A DNA stretch of 64,000 bases, taken from the NCBI RefSeq assembly GCF_002736105.1, contig NZ_CP024123.1:2100001-2164000 (forward strand). Direction: 5' to 3'. Of the stretch, positions 61,148 through 64,000 are shown piece after piece. The notes under the pieces are model-generated. The model did not search any database. It had not been told where the DNA came from and was given only the letters and a program-made list of their open reading frames with translations. Numbering within the stretch: the stretch's first letter is position 1; every line of letters begins with the position of its first letter. This DNA is from Solibacillus sp. R5-41 (GTDB taxonomy: Bacteria > Bacillota > Bacilli > Bacillales_A > Planococcaceae). A program made the position numbers and the translations under genes.

Positions 61148-61558
61148 TTATTTTTCGTGCGGGTCTCTCGGATTCTTTTGTTCAATAATATCAACGATAA
61201 GATATAAAATGGCTGTGATAACCGCGTAAATAATCGCCCCAAAAACCGGAATCGAAATAGATTCCATGACGTTTACTGCGATAAGCATCAATGTGATGGA
61301 AATAAGTAAATGCCCCCAAAACTTATGGTACATGTGATTTGATTTTGCTTTCGTCTGAACAAATCTTTGCATTATACTAGATAAAATAAACTCCACAATG
61401 CCGAACACAATAATAAAAATAGCGAAGGATTTCCAACTTTCATATGTAAATCCTACTAAAATTAACGCGAACACTTCCGCGGCAATAACCACACCGATAA
61501 TCGCAATGAAAGCGAGGACTGCGATGAGAATGCCGAATATGTTGCTTAGTTTGTTCAT
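61148..61558 (-). CDS. YrvL-like regulatory membrane protein
   Basis: 136 aa, four membrane helices (ILIAVLAFIAIIGVVIAAEV; FAIFIIVFGIVEFILSSIM; GHLLISITLMLIAVNVM; VFGAIIYAVITAILYLIVDI). Resembles YrvL, a negative regulator in the SigO system of Bacillus subtilis; similarity judged by eye. GGGAGGGGCAAATTTAC precedes ATG. Confidence 0.55.
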   Translation of the reverse strand: MNKLSNIFGILIAVLAFIAIIGVVIAAEVFALILVGFTYESWKSFAIFIIVFGIVEFILSSIMQRFVQTKAKSNHMYHKFWGHLLISITLMLIAVNVMESISIPVFGAIIYAVITAILYLIVDIIEQKNPRDPHEK

Positions 61559-61787
61559 GTAAATTTGCCCCTCCCTTCACATAGCTCAACTGTAGCAAAT
61601 GGCTACCGTCCCCTATTATACTCATTCCGTGATAAAAAGTTTTAATTTTCATCTTAAAGAATGAAATCTATTAATATTTCACTTATTTTGAGAGAATTAG
61701 CGAAAACACGTCCTAAAAAATATTTTGATAGAAAACATCCCATTTCTACGTATTGAGGTTATAAGGGCTCTAGCTTGAAGGTACAAA

Positions 61788-62016
61788 ATGGAGATTACAG
61801 AAGAAAATGTAGTAGAACAGTTAATCATGAAAAATGAAAAAGCGTTCCAATAGAAATAACAGAATCACACATTCCTTATTTTTGAAATGTCAATGCGGAA
61901 AACTTGATTTACCTAAGGAAAATTCCATTCGCATTGATACAATCACTTGTTTTAACACCGATTTCTTCAAAAATTGATTAAGAAATAATCGAACTTGATT
62001 TAGGTGACAATTAAAA
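61788..62016 (+). pseudogene. Decayed small ORFs, possibly sigma-factor related
   Basis: MEITEENVVEQLIMKNEKAF then stop resembles the N-terminus of ECF-type sigma factors. A second frame reads EITESHIPYF-stop-NVNAENLIYLRK ... EIIELDLGDN. Interrupted by stops in all frames. The neighbourhood of a YrvL-like gene makes a sigma-linked origin plausible but unproven. Positions 61559-61787 hold no recognised gene. Confidence 0.35.
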
Positions 62017-62030
62017 CGAAGATGAAATAG

Positions 62031-62068
62031 AGCCCTTGCACATGTTAATCAGCATGCGCAAGGGCTCC
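62031..62068 (-). terminator. Terminator of the deacetylase/endopeptidase operon
   Basis: GAGCCCTTGC and GCAAGGGCTC around an 18-base loop; nine bases past the deacetylase stop codon. Confidence 0.8.
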
Positions 62069-62076
62069 ATTACCCA

Positions 62077-62823
62077 CTATGGTTTTTCCACATTCTCTCG
62101 TTGCACCTTTAACAAGTTTGAAATGGTCACAAACTGGTATCCTTCTTTTTGTAGCGTAGGTAATATCTGGGAGAGTGCCTCTACTGTCTGCTTCCTGTTC
62201 CCACCACCGTCATGGAATAACACGACATTACCTTTTCTTGTTCCTTTCAGTACGATGTCAACAATTTTTTTTACACCGGGGTCTTTCCAATCTTCCGTAT
62301 CTAGATGCCAAGACCACATCACTACTTTATAGCCATCCTTTACCACCGCTTCAATTAACGCATCCGTGTATTGCCCCTCCACCGGTCGAAATAACTTAGG
62401 CGCGTATCCGGTTATACTAAAAATGACTTCATTTGTTTGTTGAATTTCCTTTACGAGCTTTGGAACGCTTGCTTTAAATGGATGGGAGTACGTATGATTT
62501 GCTAACTCGTGCCCTTCTTCATGCATGCGTAAAATAACTTCTGGATTTTTTTCTGCGTATTCTCCTACGACAAAAAACGTTCCCTTTGCTTCATATTTAG
62601 CTAATAAATCCAGCACTTCATTCGTGTATTTTTTGTGTGGACCATCATCAAATGTCAGCGCAATAATTTTTTCATCTGTTTTAATATCCCATACAATTTG
62701 TCCAGCGTTCTCATAATACGGTCTGCCCTTATCTGCGGCCATAGTGACCACGACGTAAAATATGGAAACGAGGAGGATTAAAATAAACAATACTAGACAC
62801 ACTTTAACAACTTTACGTTTCAA
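62077..62823 (-). CDS. Polysaccharide deacetylase (CE4/NodB domain)
   Basis: 248 aa. N-terminal membrane anchor (9-29), then CE4 motifs: TFDDGP (motif 1, Asp base and metal Asp), HTYSHP (motif 2, metal His pair), FRPVEGQY (motif 3, altered from RxPxG), WSWHLDTEDW (motif 4) and VVLFHDGGG (motif 5). Probably deacetylates peptidoglycan sugars outside the cell. One base separates it from the stop of the endopeptidase gene upstream, so one operon. Confidence 0.9.
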   Translation of the reverse strand: MKRKVVKVCLVLFILILLVSIFYVVVTMAADKGRPYYENAGQIVWDIKTDEKIIALTFDDGPHKKYTNEVLDLLAKYEAKGTFFVVGEYAEKNPEVILRMHEEGHELANHTYSHPFKASVPKLVKEIQQTNEVIFSITGYAPKLFRPVEGQYTDALIEAVVKDGYKVVMWSWHLDTEDWKDPGVKKIVDIVLKGTRKGNVVLFHDGGGNRKQTVEALSQILPTLQKEGYQFVTISNLLKVQRENVEKP

Positions 62824-63816
62824 TTACATACCGCCCTTCGTTTGCCGCTCCCATAGCAAGAGTGATGGATAAGGATCGAATGCCCACTCTGTTCGACCAT
62901 TAAATTTATACATCCCGTAATGCAAATGTGGTGCGAACTTACCAGAAGTGCCCTTTTTCCCGTAACCACTACTACCAACAAAGCCAATGAGCGTGCCTGG
63001 TTCTACAATGTCCCCAAGTGCAATATCTTTTTGAAAACTATTTAAGTGGGCATAATAGTGGTACGTATTGTGATGATCTCGAATACCTATCCGCCAGCCG
63101 CCAAAATCATTCCAACCGATTATTTCGATGATACCGTAAGAGGTAGAATAAACATGTGTTCCATACCCCGCAAAAAGATCTGTTCCTTCATGCATCCTTC
63201 TACCTCCCCATCCACGATTCGCACCCCATGTCCCTCTGTAGCTGTATTCAAACTTTATAGGGAGTGGAAAATGATGTTTTTCAAGAGCAATAGTTTTAAA
63301 ATGCATAAAAAGGCGCATATTGGTCATGATTTGTTTGACCGTTTCTTCCTTTTGATAATAAGCCATTAACGCCAATTCAAAATCCGTTTCGGATGTACCG
63401 AAACTGCTTATATAGCTGACCAGGGATTGGAGCACATCTTCATCATGTTGCGGATCGGCCACACCATCGCCGTTCCCGTCTATACCGAAGCCACCAAAAT
63501 AGCCGATTGATGCAGGGGAAGTATCTTCACTAAATGGATTGATGTCCCCGGCCCAAAACTCTTTGGAAAATTGGATAGCGGTAATACCTTCTCGCTTCGA
63601 AATATCTGAGCGGACCGCCTGGATGTTTCGTTCATATTGATCCACCGCTGCTATTTGGTACCAAGGAACAGATGCTTGCTCAAACTGCTTATAAAAAGCC
63701 ATTCGTTCTTGATATATCTCTTCTTTGGATGGTGAATCCTGAGCTGATGCCACATTCGAAAAAATCGTACTCCATAGTATGAAACACGAAAAAATGGCAA
63801 TGGGACGAACGAACAA
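62824..63816 (-). CDS. lytH: M23 endopeptidase, LytH-like
   Basis: 330 aa, TTG start after AGGAGGTTTACTTA. Signal peptide ending ASA. Middle domain with an EF-hand-like GFGIDGNGDGVADPQ. Catalytic M23 domain: GRRMHEGTDLFAGYGTHV, NTYHYYAHL, FAPHLHYGMYKFNGRTEW. This matches the pattern of LytH of Bacillus subtilis, the sporulation L-Ala-D-Glu endopeptidase of the spore cortex, and supports a spore-forming host. Confidence 0.85.
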   Translation of the reverse strand: MFVRPIAIFSCFILWSTIFSNVASAQDSPSKEEIYQERMAFYKQFEQASVPWYQIAAVDQYERNIQAVRSDISKREGITAIQFSKEFWAGDINPFSEDTSPASIGYFGGFGIDGNGDGVADPQHDEDVLQSLVSYISSFGTSETDFELALMAYYQKEETVKQIMTNMRLFMHFKTIALEKHHFPLPIKFEYSYRGTWGANRGWGGRRMHEGTDLFAGYGTHVYSTSYGIIEIIGWNDFGGWRIGIRDHHNTYHYYAHLNSFQKDIALGDIVEPGTLIGFVGSSGYGKKGTSGKFAPHLHYGMYKFNGRTEWAFDPYPSLLLWERQTKGGM

Positions 63817-64000
63817 TAAGTAAACCTCCTTTCCTTCATTCTTAGTGTGAGTTCAAATTTATTTTTCATGAGTTAAAATTTTTTTATTAGTTTGAGCTGA
63901 CAAATTGAAATGAATACGAAATTTTAAATGCCAAAATAAAAACAAAAAAAATGATTCGAATCGCAGTTCAAATCCTTTTTTTCGTTATTAAAATTTTTTT
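63817..64000. other. AT-rich upstream region of the endopeptidase gene
   Basis: Contains the AGGAGG site and presumably the promoter; no gene or repeat recognised up to the window edge. Confidence 0.5.

Noticed and set aside
1-64000. tRNA, rRNA or riboswitch genes
   Set aside because: No tRNA cloverleaf, rRNA segment or known riboswitch core was recognised anywhere in the window.

Overview
The window is low-GC DNA with strong AGGAGG-type ribosome binding sites, frequent TTG/GTG starts and Bacillales gene families (SwrC-type RND pump, EcsAB-like ABC pair, Amj, YrvL, LytH-like and polysaccharide-deacetylase cell-wall enzymes). A spore-forming Bacillales chromosome, probably Caryophanaceae/Planococcaceae (Solibacillus/Lysinibacillus type), is the best reading; the genus is inference.

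Positions 1 to about 30.4 kb are unlike the rest. They form a long array of mostly single, small genes, nearly all on the minus strand (hydrolase, DUF3885, DUF5071, SMI1/KNR4, DUF3997, C39-like peptidase, Amj, DUF6141, VOC, many 50-120 aa membrane proteins of unknown function). The genes are separated by more than 25 copies of a repeat unit. A typical unit has two dyad boxes. Each box has about 10-bp inverted arms (TTCAACTAAC / GTTAGTTGAA) around a C-rich 6-7 bp centre: CTGCCCC in the first (A) box, GCCCCC in the second (B) box. A short hairpin-containing spacer of a few recurring classes lies between the boxes. The geometry is that of tyrosine-recombinase core sites, so the region looks like an integron- or pdif-like cassette array in a Firmicute. 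A C-terminal tyrosine-recombinase relic lies between two boxes near the right end of the array (28.1-28.3 kb). A second repeat family (F2: hairpin plus a CCAAA...TTTGGG dyad) is mixed in and continues sparsely to 46.6 kb.

Three near-identical IS1111-group (IS110 family) elements all sit inside A boxes between the same two CT dinucleotides. Downstream of the transposase gene lies a region whose minus strand can be read as a bridge RNA. Its left guide (CACTAAACT) and right guide (complement of CTGCYCCG) match the A box, and the C/T variant in the right guide follows the flank of each copy. A different IS110 element (14.0-15.5 kb) sits in a B box. The array contains broken genes (frameshifted membrane protein, N-truncated peptide deformylase, duplicated cassette tail).

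From 30.5 to 46 kb the chromosome is more ordinary: RND pump with divergent TetR, alpha/beta hydrolase, decayed MFS gene, small zinc-ribbon and Cys-rich proteins, EcsA/EcsB-like ABC pair, PadR + DUF4188, MFS transporter, TmrB-like kinase, glutaminase, decayed CPBP protease, quinone oxidoreductase.

46.7-57.5 kb is a divergent galactoside-use locus. On the plus strand: substrate-binding lipoprotein, two CUT1 permeases, GH35 beta-galactosidase and a ROK repressor. On the minus strand: SDR sugar dehydrogenase, sugar-acid kinase, KDPGal-type aldolase, lactonase and galactonate dehydratase, i.e. every step of the De Ley-Doudoroff oxidative galactose route. From 57.8 kb on: TVP38-family protein, Na/Pi cotransporter behind three phased Pho-box repeats, cyclophilin lipoprotein, YrvL-like protein, decayed ORFs, polysaccharide deacetylase and LytH-like endopeptidase.
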